From: Castor canadensis
Lineage: Eukaryota; Chordata; Mammalia; Rodentia; Castoridae
Assembly (NCBI RefSeq): GCF_047511655.1
Contig: NC_133391.1
Coordinates: forward strand, 125,310,384-125,374,383
DNA: 64,000 nt
Direction: 5' to 3'
Positions within the stretch are counted from its first letter, which is position 1. Every line of letters starts with the position of its first letter. A model generated the notes under the pieces. The model was not told the DNA's origin, ran no database searches, and was given only the letters and a program-made list of their open reading frames with translations. Below are positions 23,196-34,468 of the stretch, in pieces. Both the position numbers and the translations under genes were made by a program.

Positions 23196-24559
23196 TAATT
23201 TGTGGTAATAAGTAAATGAATAAATACATACATAAATAAAGTCTTTATCTGTAGTATTTACCAATTTCCATAGTGCCAAAACTAAAAACTCCATCATAGC
23301 CATATGGCATTACTGAATGTGGAATTGGGAAGAGAGGTATAGAGCACACCATTATGTCATATTTCTACCATGTACAAACCCTAGATGGAAATAACCTCAA
23401 GAGCACAGATGACATAAAATGCAACATAATCATTAGGAAATGCTGACTGTTGAGTATTTCTTTTTTATTATTATTTATGAATTCATACATTAAAAAAATA
23501 ATGGCAATGTTTGACAATAGTTCCCAAATTTTTTGAAAGTTTTTTTTTGTAATTTGTTAGAACTGGCATAAGCCAGTTCTAACCACGTAACTTCTCCTGG
23601 TGACTTTCTTAATGAAGTCATTTTTCTTTTTTCTTTCCCACTCTTCTTACCAAGGAATTGGAAAATAGGATCCATTCATTCATTCCATAGACATTTCATT
23701 AACATCCATTGTGTCAGATCCTGTGGTGACTAAGAATGTCAGAAGAAATGTTATTTTTACATACATTTTCTTCAGTCCTCCTGAAAAAAAGTCTCTTTCT
23801 TTGAAGTTTGGCCTTACTCTAGCCTATTGACCACTCTACCATTGTGTTAAATTCACTGATTATTTATTTCATACTACTCCTCTGACATTTCCCTGCGTAA
23901 CTTCAATTGCCATGTGAATGACTTAATTAACATTCTCAGTAATATGATTTCTTCCATTTCTCCACCACTGTTTTAACAACCTGCTTTTGTACATGTTTCC
24001 TAAACTTATCAGCAATGTAAGAGTTGGACATCTGGTACTCTGATGTCATACTTCTGACTTACACCATAAACTGTCTCATCTTCCTAATCTTATGCCCCCC
24101 CTTCCCAATTTTCAACTACACTAAAATGTAAAGTGCTGGGGTGTTTCTCCCATGACTGTTTGACTTTATTACCTATGCTGGGCCACTGGGATCATTTCAT
24201 TCCACCAGCATTTTTCCTATGCAATATTTTCCGTTCCTTGCCACACTTTAATAATCAGTCTTTGGGTTTATGAAACTGCTTATTTTTCTTCTGTACCTCT
24301 GCTATTGGTCACACATGGTAGATAATATGGAAATTTTTGTGTTTCCTTTTTAATCTATATTGCCTTCACATCTAATCACTTATTTGCTATAATTCACTCT
24401 GTCTCCTACTCCATGTAGCCCACTTTCCAAGCCTCAACCTCTCTTCTCAAGCAAATTTCCATCCCTGTCACATTCTTGTCTGTCACACAACACCACAACT
24501 GAAAGGCTGGTAAGTAAGATTGGAGAATCAGAGCTTCTGAATTTCAAGGCTTAACTAAG
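23196..24559. other. Unassigned sequence with a 12 bp perfect hairpin
   Basis: No gene seen. It contains the perfect inverted repeat at 23,556-23,583 and, near 23,680-23,750, a weak L2-like terminus. The pyrimidine-rich 23,860-24,500 looks like an old repeat that I could not name. Confidence 0.35.
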
Positions 24560-25178
24560 CATAAGAGGATATAAGGAGTAATGCAGTCACCATCAAGAAA
24601 ACAAGAAATGTTGATAAGGATGTAGGGGAAAGGAACCCTATATATTCATGTAAGCCACTATAGTAATCAGTATGGAGAGTCATTAAAAAGATAAAAATAG
24701 ATCTGTCATATGATTCAGCTATATATATGAAGGAATGTAAGTCTGCATATAGAAGAGATATCTCCACACTTGTGTTTATAGCAGCACTATTCACAATAGT
24801 CAAACTGTGGAATCAGCCTAGGTGCCTATCAATGATTATTAGCTAAAGAAAATGTGGTATTTATACATATTTGGAGTATTACTCAAACATAAGAATGAAT
24901 TATGTTATTTGCAGGAAAATGAATGGTGCTGGAAACCATCATGTTAAGTGAAATGAGCTGAAGGAGATGAAGGTGAGGGAATGCGGTTAGTGGACTTCAT
25001 ATACCTATGTGAAATAGAACAAAAAACCTTTTGCAATTTCTTTAAGTGAGGTGAAAAGGGGATGAAGGGGGGAGAAGATGAGGGGGGCGATGAGGCTAAA
25101 GTACAATATGAGTCTAATTGGAATTGTCATTATGAATACCCCCTGTATAATGAATACATTCTAATTTTTTTAAAAAAA
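24560..25178 (+). mobile_element. L1 3' end (ORF2 tail and 3' UTR)
   Basis: Contains the typical end of L1 ORF2 and the start of the 3' UTR: 'tatagcagcactattcacaa', 'tgtggaatcagcctaggtgc' and 'aatgaatggtgctggaaacc'. A purine-rich UTR with G-runs follows (25,055-25,090), ending in an A-rich run. 5'-truncated and full of stops. Confidence 0.8.
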
Positions 25179-25184
25179 GAAAGC

Positions 25185-25596
25185 ACCGTGGTCATTTTAC
25201 TACTAAGAGAATTAAAGTGTCCATTGCTATCAAGCCAGGAAAATAAGTGAAAAAAGGCAAACTGAGAAAGATAAATATCACAGTTCTCTCCCATATACAG
25301 TATCTACATCTAAAAAAATGACACACGTGTAAAATGAGGGCCTATTTGGAGTTGGATGGAGGAGGGTGAAAGAAGAGGATGAGGAGGATGAATATGACAG
25401 AAGTACTTCATATGCATGTCTGAAAATAGCAGGATGAAACCCATTAAAATTGTTCAAAAGGGAGGGAAGGGGGATAAGAAAGAGTAATAGAAGGAGTGAA
25501 ATGATCAAAATACATTATATGCATTTATGGAAATATTGCAATGAAAACTCTTTGTACAACTAATATACACCAATAAAAAAGAAAAGAAAAAAGAAG
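25185..25596 (+). mobile_element. Second L1 3' end, abutting the first
   Basis: It restarts within the same L1 region ('caaactgagaaagataaata' with 'ctcccatatacagtatctac') and runs through a purine-rich UTR to 'tacattatatgcatttatgg', 'gtacaactaatatacaccaa' and an A-rich tail. It shares 3' UTR content with the upstream copy, so two insertions or a rearranged one are present. Confidence 0.75.
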
Positions 25597-25689
25597 CAAC
25601 TTAGTCATAGATAGGCCAAGATCTATCTTTTCCCTATGTTTGTCCTTGGCATTATCAGTTTTCACTCTGGTAATTCTGTCTAAGCAGTC

Positions 25690-26290
25690 ACAATTCATGA
25701 CCCTAGCTACAACCTTAATGCTGATGACATAGCCATATTACTTTCTGGTCATAGCCCTCTCTTGGATTCAGAATTTTAATTACCAGAGCACATCTTCATT
25801 TGAAATATTCTAAAAGCAAACCAAACTCAACATGTCTATGTCCAGAACCTATCCCTATGTACTCCATCTTGAAGCTGCACTTTTTCCTCCTAATGAGCCA
25901 CATGGCAGAGACATCTGAGAACCTCCTTACATCCTCTTCTTCCTTCAGTTGTCCAAGTTCACTCACTTCCAGAACACTGGAATTATTAAAATTCCCTTTC
26001 TTTGTCTCAACCTTTTATCCTCAATGACTAAAGGATAAAATCACTTATCCTTTAATTCAAGTGTTTATCTTCCTTCCCATTTCAATAATGGCCAAACTGC
26101 TCTCATTCACTCTGCTAATCTTTTCTGTTGTTACCAATATGATATCCCCAAATGCAAATTTCAAATTTCCTTTTTATAACCTCTTAGAGACTACTCAAAC
26201 TTTATAACAAGTCTTTGTCTGGGTGCTCACCTTAAATTCTTTACTCCCAGTTCTTTTTCACTCAGATTCTAAACAACACTAGGTCAATTC
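25690..26290 (+). mobile_element. LINE-2 (diverged)
   Basis: Order of L2-like strings: 'aatgctgatgacatagccat', 'aaactcaacatgtctatgtc', 'cagttgtccaagttcactca', then 'ataatggccaaactgctctc'. Highly diverged, no coding capacity. Its 3' part lies inside the left arm of the inverted duplication. Confidence 0.5.
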
Positions 26291-26395
26291 TTTTACGGTT
26301 TTGTGCATTTTCATATATATATTGTACTCAGTGGGAAAAGCAAATCAAAACAGAGCATTTGAAGTCAGTGAGACATAGATGCAGTTCTGTAAGAC
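26109..26395. repeat. Inverted duplication, left arm
   Basis: Matches the reverse complement of 28,009-28,289. By eye, about 17 differences including one indel occur over ~262 bp, i.e. about 93% identity, confidently from 26,131 and less so in the first ~20 bp. It includes part of an L2 and a 'gcatttgaagtcagtgagac' segment that looks like the start of a MIR. The duplicated piece is therefore a genomic segment, not one transposon. Confidence 0.9.
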
Positions 26396-27726
26396 ATAGG
26401 CTGTGTATTAGAGAACTTTGGATCCCTTCTTGATGACTCTCGGATTTTCTAAGAAATAGACAAAATCCTTTTACTATCTTTCTCTTCTTTCTTTCTAAAT
26501 GCAAGCAAAAATTTTAATCTCAAAAAAAAAAAAACAAGTAGAAACTAGTGGTGATTAAGTACATGTCAAGATAATTCCAATTAAAATGGAGGTATAGGAA
26601 TATATGTGGAACCCTGGAAAGAGAGTATCATGGAAATTATTTCGTACAAGAGCCAGATAGCAGGCTAGGAGGGAAAGATTGCCACATATAACAGAGGTAA
26701 GTGAACCCTTCTAGAAACAGGAAATTATACCATACTTTGAACATATGTAGTGTCCTTTTCTGGTCTTTAGCAAGATTAGTAAGTAAAAAAAGGAGGTTAA
26801 GAATGGAACTAAAAGTAATATAAATACACTATTGAGAACACATACAAATTTTAAATGAAGGGGTTATTTTAAAATCAAATTAAGAAAGCCCAGAGAAGGA
26901 GCATTCTTCTGAAAATAATGACCTGTGGTTTTTGGAAGGCATGATAATCATAAGTTCATACAAGAAAGCATAACATTAAGAAAGGACAAGAAAATCACAG
27001 AGTTTGACCTGGGAGGAACAGAATTCATCAGAATAAATATAAAATATGATGATTAATATATGTTAAAATTGCCATACATAAATTAAAAAGTATGAAGATA
27101 AGCCTTCCCAGTAACCCAGAGAAAAAGATCATGTAGATTAAAACAGTGAGAGAGACGATCACAGATATGGAAGAGAATGAGTAAAGGCTCACTTTTTTAT
27201 GGCTACCTTCCTGATGGGAAGCCCAGAACAAAAGAAACAAATAATAATCATTTGCAATAGATGATAAATTTTATAAATGGAATAAAGCAAAGCAAATTTT
27301 TGCACTATTGCACATTCTGGTGAGTTTTAACCTCACAATTAAAAGAAATCTTATAAGATTTTAGACTAGAAGAAAAAAAATCACCTATAAAAGTAGCATT
27401 GATGGAAGGCCTGGAGAAGTTTAAACATCACCTCAATAACCTCGGATCAGTTTCCCAAGGCATTCCAAGTAAAATAAAAGCAAAACTATTCTTGCAGTGA
27501 AACAATGTTTTACCTTCAAAAACATCTTTCCCAACACCCACCTTCATCCTACTAGTTTGCTACACCTAATGTTTACTGCAAAAACTCTGCCTCACCTCTT
27601 TGGAAGACATATGTAATCAATCAATCAAAATAAATGAAAAATTAAAGCCACACTATAGAAAAACCTGGTGGTAAATGCTGACAAATATGATTGTTTCAAA
27701 TATTTATATACTCAAAAGATTAATGG
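26396..27726. other. Unassigned spacer between the inverted arms
   Basis: AT-rich, no gene, no confident repeat. An A-run lies just left of the duplication-proximal region (26,521-26,534). Short frames on the minus strand are not recognisable. Confidence 0.4.
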
Positions 27727-27999
27727 AGGGTGGGGTACAGTGATTCATGCCTGTAATCTAGCTATTCAGATGGTGGAGATCAGGAGGATTGCTGATACCC
27801 ATCTCAGCTAATAAACTGGGTGTGGTGTCATGCTTGTGGTCCCAAGTACAGGGATACATAAATAGGAGAATGGTGTCTAGGCTAGCCCAGAGAAAACTTC
27901 AAGACCCTATTCATAAGTAGTAGAGTGCCTGCATAGCAAAGATGAGACCCTGATTTCAAAAACTATTACCATCACTAAAAAGAAAAACAAAAAAAAGAA
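27727..27999 (+). mobile_element. Long composite SINE (B1-like, B1-like, ID), diverged
   Basis: First unit 'gattcatgcctgtaatctag'; second unit from 'ctgggtgtggtgtcatgctt' with 'ggctagcccagagaaaac'; then an ID-like unit 'gtagtagagtgcctgcatag' and an A-rich tail. The tail ends within about 10 bp of the right arm of the inverted duplication. Confidence 0.65.
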
Positions 28000-28008
28000 G
28001 GACTACCA

Positions 28009-28289
28009 GTCTTATAGGACTGCATCTATATCTCACTAACTTCAAATGCTCTGTTTTGATTTGCTTTTCCCACTGAGTACAATATATATATGAAAATGCA
28101 TGAAACCGTAAAAGAACTGACCTAGTGTTGTTTAGAATCTGAGTAAAAAAGAAGTGGGAGTAAAGAGTTTAAGGTAAGCACCCAGACAAAGACTTGTTAT
28201 AAAGTTTGAGTAGTCTCTAACAGGCTATAAAAAGGAAAGTTGGAATTTGCATTTTGGGGATGTCATATCTGTTAGTATCATACTAACAG
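28009..28289. repeat. Inverted duplication, right arm
   Basis: Reverse complement of 26,109-26,395, about 1.6 kb away. The outer end contains a perfect 21 bp palindrome 'ctgttagtatcatactaaca'+g (28,269-28,289) that the left arm lacks. Confidence 0.9.
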
Positions 28290-28699
28290 AGTATCTACTC
28301 TATAAAGAAATTTTTTTCTAGGCATCAAGGATACAAGAAAAAACAAAAAGTCCTTTTTGGAGGGATCAGGGAGCAGATAACAAAATAAAGGAGGACCCTA
28401 TTTAATTATCTTGGATTATGAGACACCTGCATGTTTCCAAGTAGAATTTAAGAGAAATTGAAAAGAAGAAGACATTGCAAAATGATACAAAGATGGTGTC
28501 TACACTCTGAATTCCTTAAGGATTTGTTCCATTTTCTGGCTAAGCTTGCATGCTAGGGCAGTGCATGACATACAGAATAGCCATCAAAATGATGATTCAC
28601 TCCCAAGTCTTAAGAGGAGACAGAAAGCAAGAAGACGTGAATGAGAGAGAAAGCTTGACAGTCTGGAAATAATGCTCACTGTTGGTCAATTGGGGAGGG
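28290..28699. other. Unassigned sequence
   Basis: No gene. 'ggcatcaaggatacaagaaa' near 28,322 is faintly L2-like. Confidence 0.35.
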
Positions 28700-28880
28700 A
28701 GTCGTTCAAATGCTCAGGATTGCATTTGGGAAGCAAATCTGTTTTTTGCCACTTACTGACTGAGACAAGTTGTTTAGCCTCTCTTACTTCTCATCTTCTC
28801 ATTTAATACCCTGATAGAAGACAAGATTGAATGAGATGATATATGTAAAGTTAGGACAGTTTTCTCAGCACCTGTCTCCA
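28700..28880 (+). mobile_element. MIR
   Basis: 'gccacttactgactgagaca', 'gttgtttagcctctcttact', 'aagattgaatgagatgatat' and 'gttaggacagttttctcagc' form a clear, diverged MIR in order. Confidence 0.75.
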
Positions 28881-29690
28881 GAGGACAATGGTCATTTTTA
28901 TTCTTTTAACCTAATTCATGGCCAGCTGCAACTCTAGGTCTGATAGGCAGAATTTCCTTGCCCTAATTATTTTGTGTCATTCATCCTTGCTTTTTGAAGG
29001 AGGAAGGTATCCAGAGATAATTACACAGGAAACCAATTCTATTTTCAATATCAGGTAGGGAAGAAAGAATAAATAAGCAGAGAAAAATACAAGATCAAAT
29101 ATGATATTATTTGGGAGAAGTTCACTCTTGTTTTGATTTGTACTGGGTGATTGCAATTAGTAAGAAAACTCATGTCAAGTTTTTCTGAGATTTTGTAATT
29201 AGAAAATGAAAACTATGATGGAATTTCTTCTGGGTAGCAATCTTTGGAATGATTTTATTTTTTCTACAGTACAGCATGGTGTGGTCCCCTGCCCCTACTC
29301 AGAGATTCTAAGCACCATACTGTGTCATTTAAATGTTTCTATAATTATGATGCTAAATTGAAACTTCTAAGGAATAACTATTTTTTAAAGTAGCTAAATG
29401 TTCCAGACCCTAGTGTCTGTAAAGGAAAAAAAAAACAAAAACAAAAAAACATGTCTGTAGTTTAATCTTGTTTCACTAAAATTTTTTAAAATGACCCTAT
29501 TTGGAGCTAAGAAATGATGCAATTGCTTTGCTATTTTAAGAAGATGATTTGCTTTGGAACAGAAAGAGGTCTGATTGAGAGGATTTGTTTCTGTTTCAAA
29601 ATGTCTTATTTTTGGCACAAATAAATGAAGACTGTTTAGCTATCCCATCTATTTCATATTGGGCCCTGAAACTAATTTTTCTCTATTTAT
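28881..29690. other. Unassigned sequence
   Basis: No recognised gene or repeat. An A-rich (CAAAAA)-like patch at 29,428-29,447 may be a decayed retroposon tail. Confidence 0.4.
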
Positions 29691-29902
29691 TGTGGTGAAG
29701 ATGTAATCCTAGCTACTTGAGAGGCTGAGATTGGTAGAAACATGGTTTGAAGCTAGTCCAGAAAAATAGTTCATGGAACCCCATCCAAAATAACCACAGT
29801 AAGATGTACTGGGAGTGTGACTCAAGCGGTAGAGCACCAGCTTCACAAGCAAGAAGTTCTAAGTTCAAACCCCTGTCCCACCAAAAACAACAGCAACAAA
29901 AA
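29691..29902 (+). mobile_element. B1-like + ID dimeric SINE
   Basis: 'gtaatcctagctacttgaga', 'tttgaagctagtccagaaaa', then the ID-like unit 'gtgactcaagcggtagagca' with 'aagttcaaacccctgtccca' and a (CAACAAAA) tail. The first bases of the left unit are decayed. Confidence 0.85.
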
Positions 29903-31829
29903 GGATAGATTACTCAAGACCCTGTTAACTACATTCTCATAAATATGTATGGGTGATAAGTAGTAGAAATAACATCTATAATTTGCTTATATTCAATTCT
30001 TATATATCCTAGAAATATTATGGCAAATCAGAATAATCTAAAGCAATCCAAAATGGTGAGAAATGAATGATTTCTTTAGAGTCATTGAGTTGGCAATTTA
30101 TAACCCCAGGCCAAATCCAGCCAAGATACAAATGAAGACATTTTAATATGAGTTGTTTATGGTTGTTTTGGCAGTAAGAGGAAACAGCTGAATTGTGACA
30201 AGGGTTACATCGGCTCTAACATCTAATTCATTTACTTCTTACTCACTCTCCCTATCACACTCCTATCTACATCCAGAATCACTGTTTACTTGACTTTGAT
30301 GATAGTAAAGGGAAAATTTTTTAGATAGAAAATTCAACAACTATGTAGGGAAAGAAGATTGCTAGTATGAATTTTGATGGCCCAAAGAGAAACTCTGCAC
30401 TCTGAAGCTAGCAAGTGCACAACATATCTGCATCTACTTAGTAATCTTAAAATCTTAAATTGAGGGCACTAATTGGTGATAGAAGTGCTATTAGCTGTTC
30501 ATGAAGAAAAACAGAGCAAGATTAAAATCTTCAAGTATGAAGGGAAAAATCAAACACAACAAATTAGGGAAAACTGACCTGGAAGGAAACATTTCAGAAA
30601 ACAGAAGTGAATATTTTTTCTTTTCAGATACTGTTGGATCAACATGTGGTGAATTATTGTTATCTTGAGAATAAGTAGAAAAACTAGATAAAATTAAATA
30701 TCTATATATCTGTAGAGCTATTCAATAGTACCACAAAGAGAATGAATGCATGATAACTGGAGGGATCAAAATTCCTGAGAAGTGAGAATTGTTAAGCTGC
30801 ATTCTGCAGCTGCTTTTTCTCCAGGAACATTTGATGATTCAAAACAAGAGGCTTCAAATTCAGACTCCTATGTTAGAGGCATCAGAGGTCTCAAACATGT
30901 GGTTAATTTTCCTGTAAGACATTTGGCAGATTTGAAGCTGCATGGAAAGAGAAGGGTGGGAAAGTGTGAAAGTGATTGATAGAAGGTAAGTTGTCATATG
31001 TCATGTCAAAAAATCACTGGATTATGCCAGCATTTATTAATTTTAAAAATATATAACTTGAAAATAAGGTAGTTGCTACTTCATAAGCAGTATGCTCAAA
31101 AGTAATTGAAAATAATTATTAAAAATGTAAAATAATTCCCGATTGACACAGTATACTTCCTGTCCTAGCCCCAGAGCCTGTAAAGGTGAACCAACTGGGG
31201 CTGAGTGGGGGAAAAGAGGAAAATGTATTCCAGGAGAAACTGTCTGAGGGATCATCAGAATTTCTGCACATGGGAAAGGGAAGAACCATTACTCAAAACA
31301 TATGTGTTTTGAGGGCAAGGTTTTGGAAGTTGGATAACATCAAACAGGGACTTTTCCTTATACAACTTAGCTGTTGAGTTACCATACTGTCATTTTCATC
31401 TTCTAATAAAGGTACTTTTTCTTTAAAAAATGGAAAATATTTTAGAATTTGCTGGCAATTGACATAGAAAGTTTTTCATATCAAGGTTTGTGGAAGGCAA
31501 TTAAGAGAATGCTTGTAGGAAAAATTTCACCATAAAATTCACACATAATGACAAAGCAAGGCACAAAATTAGTGATATTAGCATTTTTACTAAGGAAATT
31601 AGAATAAGAACAAAATAAATTCAAAGCAAGTAGAAATAAAGTGACAACAAAGAATAGGTATCAATAATATGGCAAAGGAAGCAAAGACATGTTCATGAAA
31701 ATATTTTCAGTGGAAGGGATAAAAAATTTCTGAAAAGATTGTTAGAGTGAAAAGTAGGTTAGAGAGTAAACTACATGTGAGAGATGCTATGAGTCTAACT
31801 TTGTGCTTTGAAATTCAGTTTCTTTAGGC
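29903..31829. other. Unassigned stretch
   Basis: About 1.9 kb with no recognised repeat. Small plus-strand frames at 30,782-30,979 and 31,186-31,377 lack recognisable domains and are not flanked by convincing splice sites. Confidence 0.4.
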
Positions 31830-32062
31830 ATTTATTGCTAATGCTTCCTTCTTGGAACTGTTTTTGCTACAGTTCCCATGTTGTGTTTTCATTCTCTTTG
31901 TCTCAAGATAGTTTTAAACTTCTTTGTTGATTTTTTCCTTAACCCATTGGTTGTTCAGGAGCATGTTGCTTAATTGTCACATTTGCAAGAATTTTCCAAG
32001 AGTCCTCCCATATTTGATTTCTAGTTTTACACTATTGTGTTCAGAAATGATACTGTATTTTA

Positions 32063-32275
32063 TTGAAGCCTTTTTGATTTTTTTTGTGGTAGTTGGGAAT
32101 GAACACAGAGTCTCACAAGTTCTACCTCTTGAGCCATGCCCTCAGTCCTTTGCTTTTTAATTTGTCTTTCAGTGTCTTGAATTTAACTTTACCCAGGCTG
32201 GCCTTAGGCTGTGATCCTACTGTCTCTACCTCCTGAGTACCTGAAATTACATGTGCAAACTGTCACTCCTGGCCA
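32063..32275 (-). mobile_element. B1-like + ID SINE, reversed, nested in L1
   Basis: 'ttttttgtggtagttgggaa' and 'acctcttgagccatgccctc' (reversed ID), then 'cccaggctggccttaggctg' and 'ctcctgagtacctgaaatta' (reversed B1-like). L1 sequence resumes on the far side. Confidence 0.8.
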
Positions 32276-32754
32276 TTTTTTTAATTTAAATTTTGTTTTG
32301 TCAGCCTAATATATAGTTTATCCTGTATAATGTTCCATGCAACTGGAGAAAAATGGGTATTTTGCCACAGTTTGATAAAAAGTTCTCTTTTAATATGGTC
32401 AAAATGTGTCTAGCACTTCCTTAATAATTTTCTATGATCTACATTGTTAAAAGTGGGGTTATTAAAGTTCCCACTGCTATTGTTCTGAGTATTCATCTAT
32501 ATTCAGAAATATTTGCTTTATGCATTTAAGTGCTACAATAGTGAGTCTGTATACATTTACAATTGTTATGTCCTTTTTGTTGACACTTTAGCATTAAATA
32601 CTGGTTTTATTTGTCTCTTATGGTAGTTTTTGATGAAGTCTGCTTTATCAGATATAAGTAAGTCCACCCCTGGTCTCTATTTAGTACCATTTTCCTGGAA
32701 TATGGTTTCTATTAGTTAACTTACAGGTTGCATGTTTTCTTAAAGCTAAAGTCA

Positions 32755-32897
32755 ATCTCTTTTTTATTAGCATATAGTAATTGTACAAAATAATGGTCTT
32801 CATTATGGCAATTTCATACATGTATGTAATTAACTTTGATCATGTTCACTCACCCATTACCTTTTCTTGCCCCCTCCTCCCTTTACTGTGTGTCACC
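32755..32897 (-). mobile_element. Younger L1 3' end, reversed, nested in old L1
   Basis: 'tattagcatatagtaattgt', 'cattatggcaatttcataca', 'aactttgatcatgttcactc' and 'cttgccccctcctccctt' form the reverse complement of the lineage L1 terminus. Confidence 0.7.
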
Positions 32898-33162
32898 TGC
32901 AGGCAGGATACAGTTGTGTCTTTTTTTATCCACTCAGTCACTCTATGTATTTTAATTGAAGAATTTAATCCATTTACTTTCAAGGTTATTATTGATAGAT
33001 AAGGACTTTTATTACTGCCACTTATTTGTTTTTCTGATTGTATTATAGTTTTTTGTTTCTTTTTTCCTCTCTTCTGTAATTTAATAACTTTTTGTAGTGC
33101 TAAGGTTTGATTTATTTTTCTTTATTATTTGTATATCTGCTATAAAATAACTAGAGTACATA

Positions 33163-33247
33163 AGGGCTGAGGGTGTGACTCCAGTAGTAGAGTGTCTGCC
33201 TAGCAAGTGTGAGGCCCTGAGTTCAAACTGGAGTCCACCAAAAAAAT
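33163..33247 (+). mobile_element. ID-like SINE
   Basis: 'agggctgagggtgtgactcc', 'agtgtctgcctagcaagtgt', 'gaggccctgagttcaaactg', then a short A-tail. Confidence 0.9.
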
Positions 33248-34354
33248 ATTAGAAATTCATAAAGTCATTTGATGGTAGTAGAAGACAGAAATTAATTGGA
33301 AGACTTTTCTTTTTCATGAATGAAAACCTTACTGTTGTAAATATGTTTTCCCCTAATCAATATGTAAATGAAATAACATTATAATTGAAAATCTAGTAGG
33401 AGTTTTTCACAGATCTTTACAAGGAGATCCGAAATTTGTTTGGAGGAATAAAGTGCCAGAAGTAGCTCAGACACTTGTGAAAAATAAAGTGAGGGATGGG
33501 AGAGACTTTACTAGATGTTAGGATTTCTATAGTGTATTAAATTCTCAAAGTGTGATCCTGGTGTAAGGATAGATGATTAACCAATGTTGCCAAGGTTTTA
33601 GAAAAAGAGAAAATATTATACAAGGTAATAAGAGTTTAATTTTGTAATTATTTGGAAGAGAAAATTATGGTACCTTATAAAGTTAGTTTGTATGCCCCAA
33701 ACCTCAGCAATTTCATGACTGTTCTCTTCCAGGCGCCCAAGAAGAAATGTCTAATACTTTTTATTACACACAGTTTTTAAAATATGGAAAAACTTAAGGT
33801 GTGTCTATTCTATTGTTTTTCTGCTTTTAGTATTTATAATTTATAATAACTATCTACCTCTTGAAACTAAGTCTGGGTTTTGGGATAGATAGGACAGGAA
33901 AGAGAACTGCAGTCTTGTATTCACTTTTCAAATATATGTTTATATTACTAAGATAAAATGCTAACCTAAATCTTTATAATTTGCGTTTGTTAATTATTTA
34001 ATTAACATTATTTCATGATATGTCAACTGGTAGACTAAGCAACATTTAGACATGATGGAGCTTAAGAAAGTCTCCTAAAAACTAGGTAGCACTTGTTGCC
34101 CTCAACACAGAGAAACTAAAGCAGATAATTTAAAGCAACTGAGGCCAATAGGAGAAGGGACCAGGAACTAGAGAAAAGGTTAGATCAAAAAGAATTAACC
34201 TAGAAGGCAACACACATGCACAAGAAATCAATGAGAGTCAACTCCCTGTATAGCTATCTTTATTTCAACTAGCAAAAACCCTTGGTCCTTCCCATTATTG
34301 CTTATACTACTTTCTCTTCAATAAAATTAGAAATAAGGGCAAAATAGTTTCTGC
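33248..34354. other. Unassigned sequence
   Basis: No gene or recognised repeat. Confidence 0.4.
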
Positions 34355-34468
34355 TGGGTAGCAAGGGGGTGGGGTGGAGAGGGAGGGGTTGGGGGTAAGG
34401 GAGGGGTGGGGGAAGGGGGGAGAAATGACACAAACATTGTATGCACATATGAATAAAAAAAAAAAAAA
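34355..34468 (+). mobile_element. 5'-truncated L1 3' end with G-rich tract
   Basis: The purine-rich, G-run-dense segment 34,366-34,421 is followed by 'aatgacacaaacattgtatg' and 'cacatatgaat', then a pure A tail of about 14 bp. This is the layout of an L1 3' UTR terminus, short and apparently young given the clean tail. Overlapping proline-rich minus-strand frames are artefacts. Confidence 0.75.

Larger units (their letters stand above)
31830..33112 (-). mobile_element. Old L1 (L1M-type) ORF2 5' region, reversed, with nested insertions
   Basis: On the plus strand it reads as reversed L1 ORF2 endonuclease-region sequence: 'acccattggttgttcaggag', 'taatgttccatgcaactgga', 'tatacatttacaattgttat', 'ctgctttatcagatataagt', then 'tccatttactttcaaggtta'. 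A SINE (32,063-32,275) and a younger L1 3' end (32,755-32,897) interrupt it. No open frame survives. Confidence 0.8.

Noticed and set aside
22887..23303. 138-codon minus-strand frame
   Set aside because: It reads antisense through a hAT-Charlie relic and AT-rich flank; composition is as expected of AT-rich noise.
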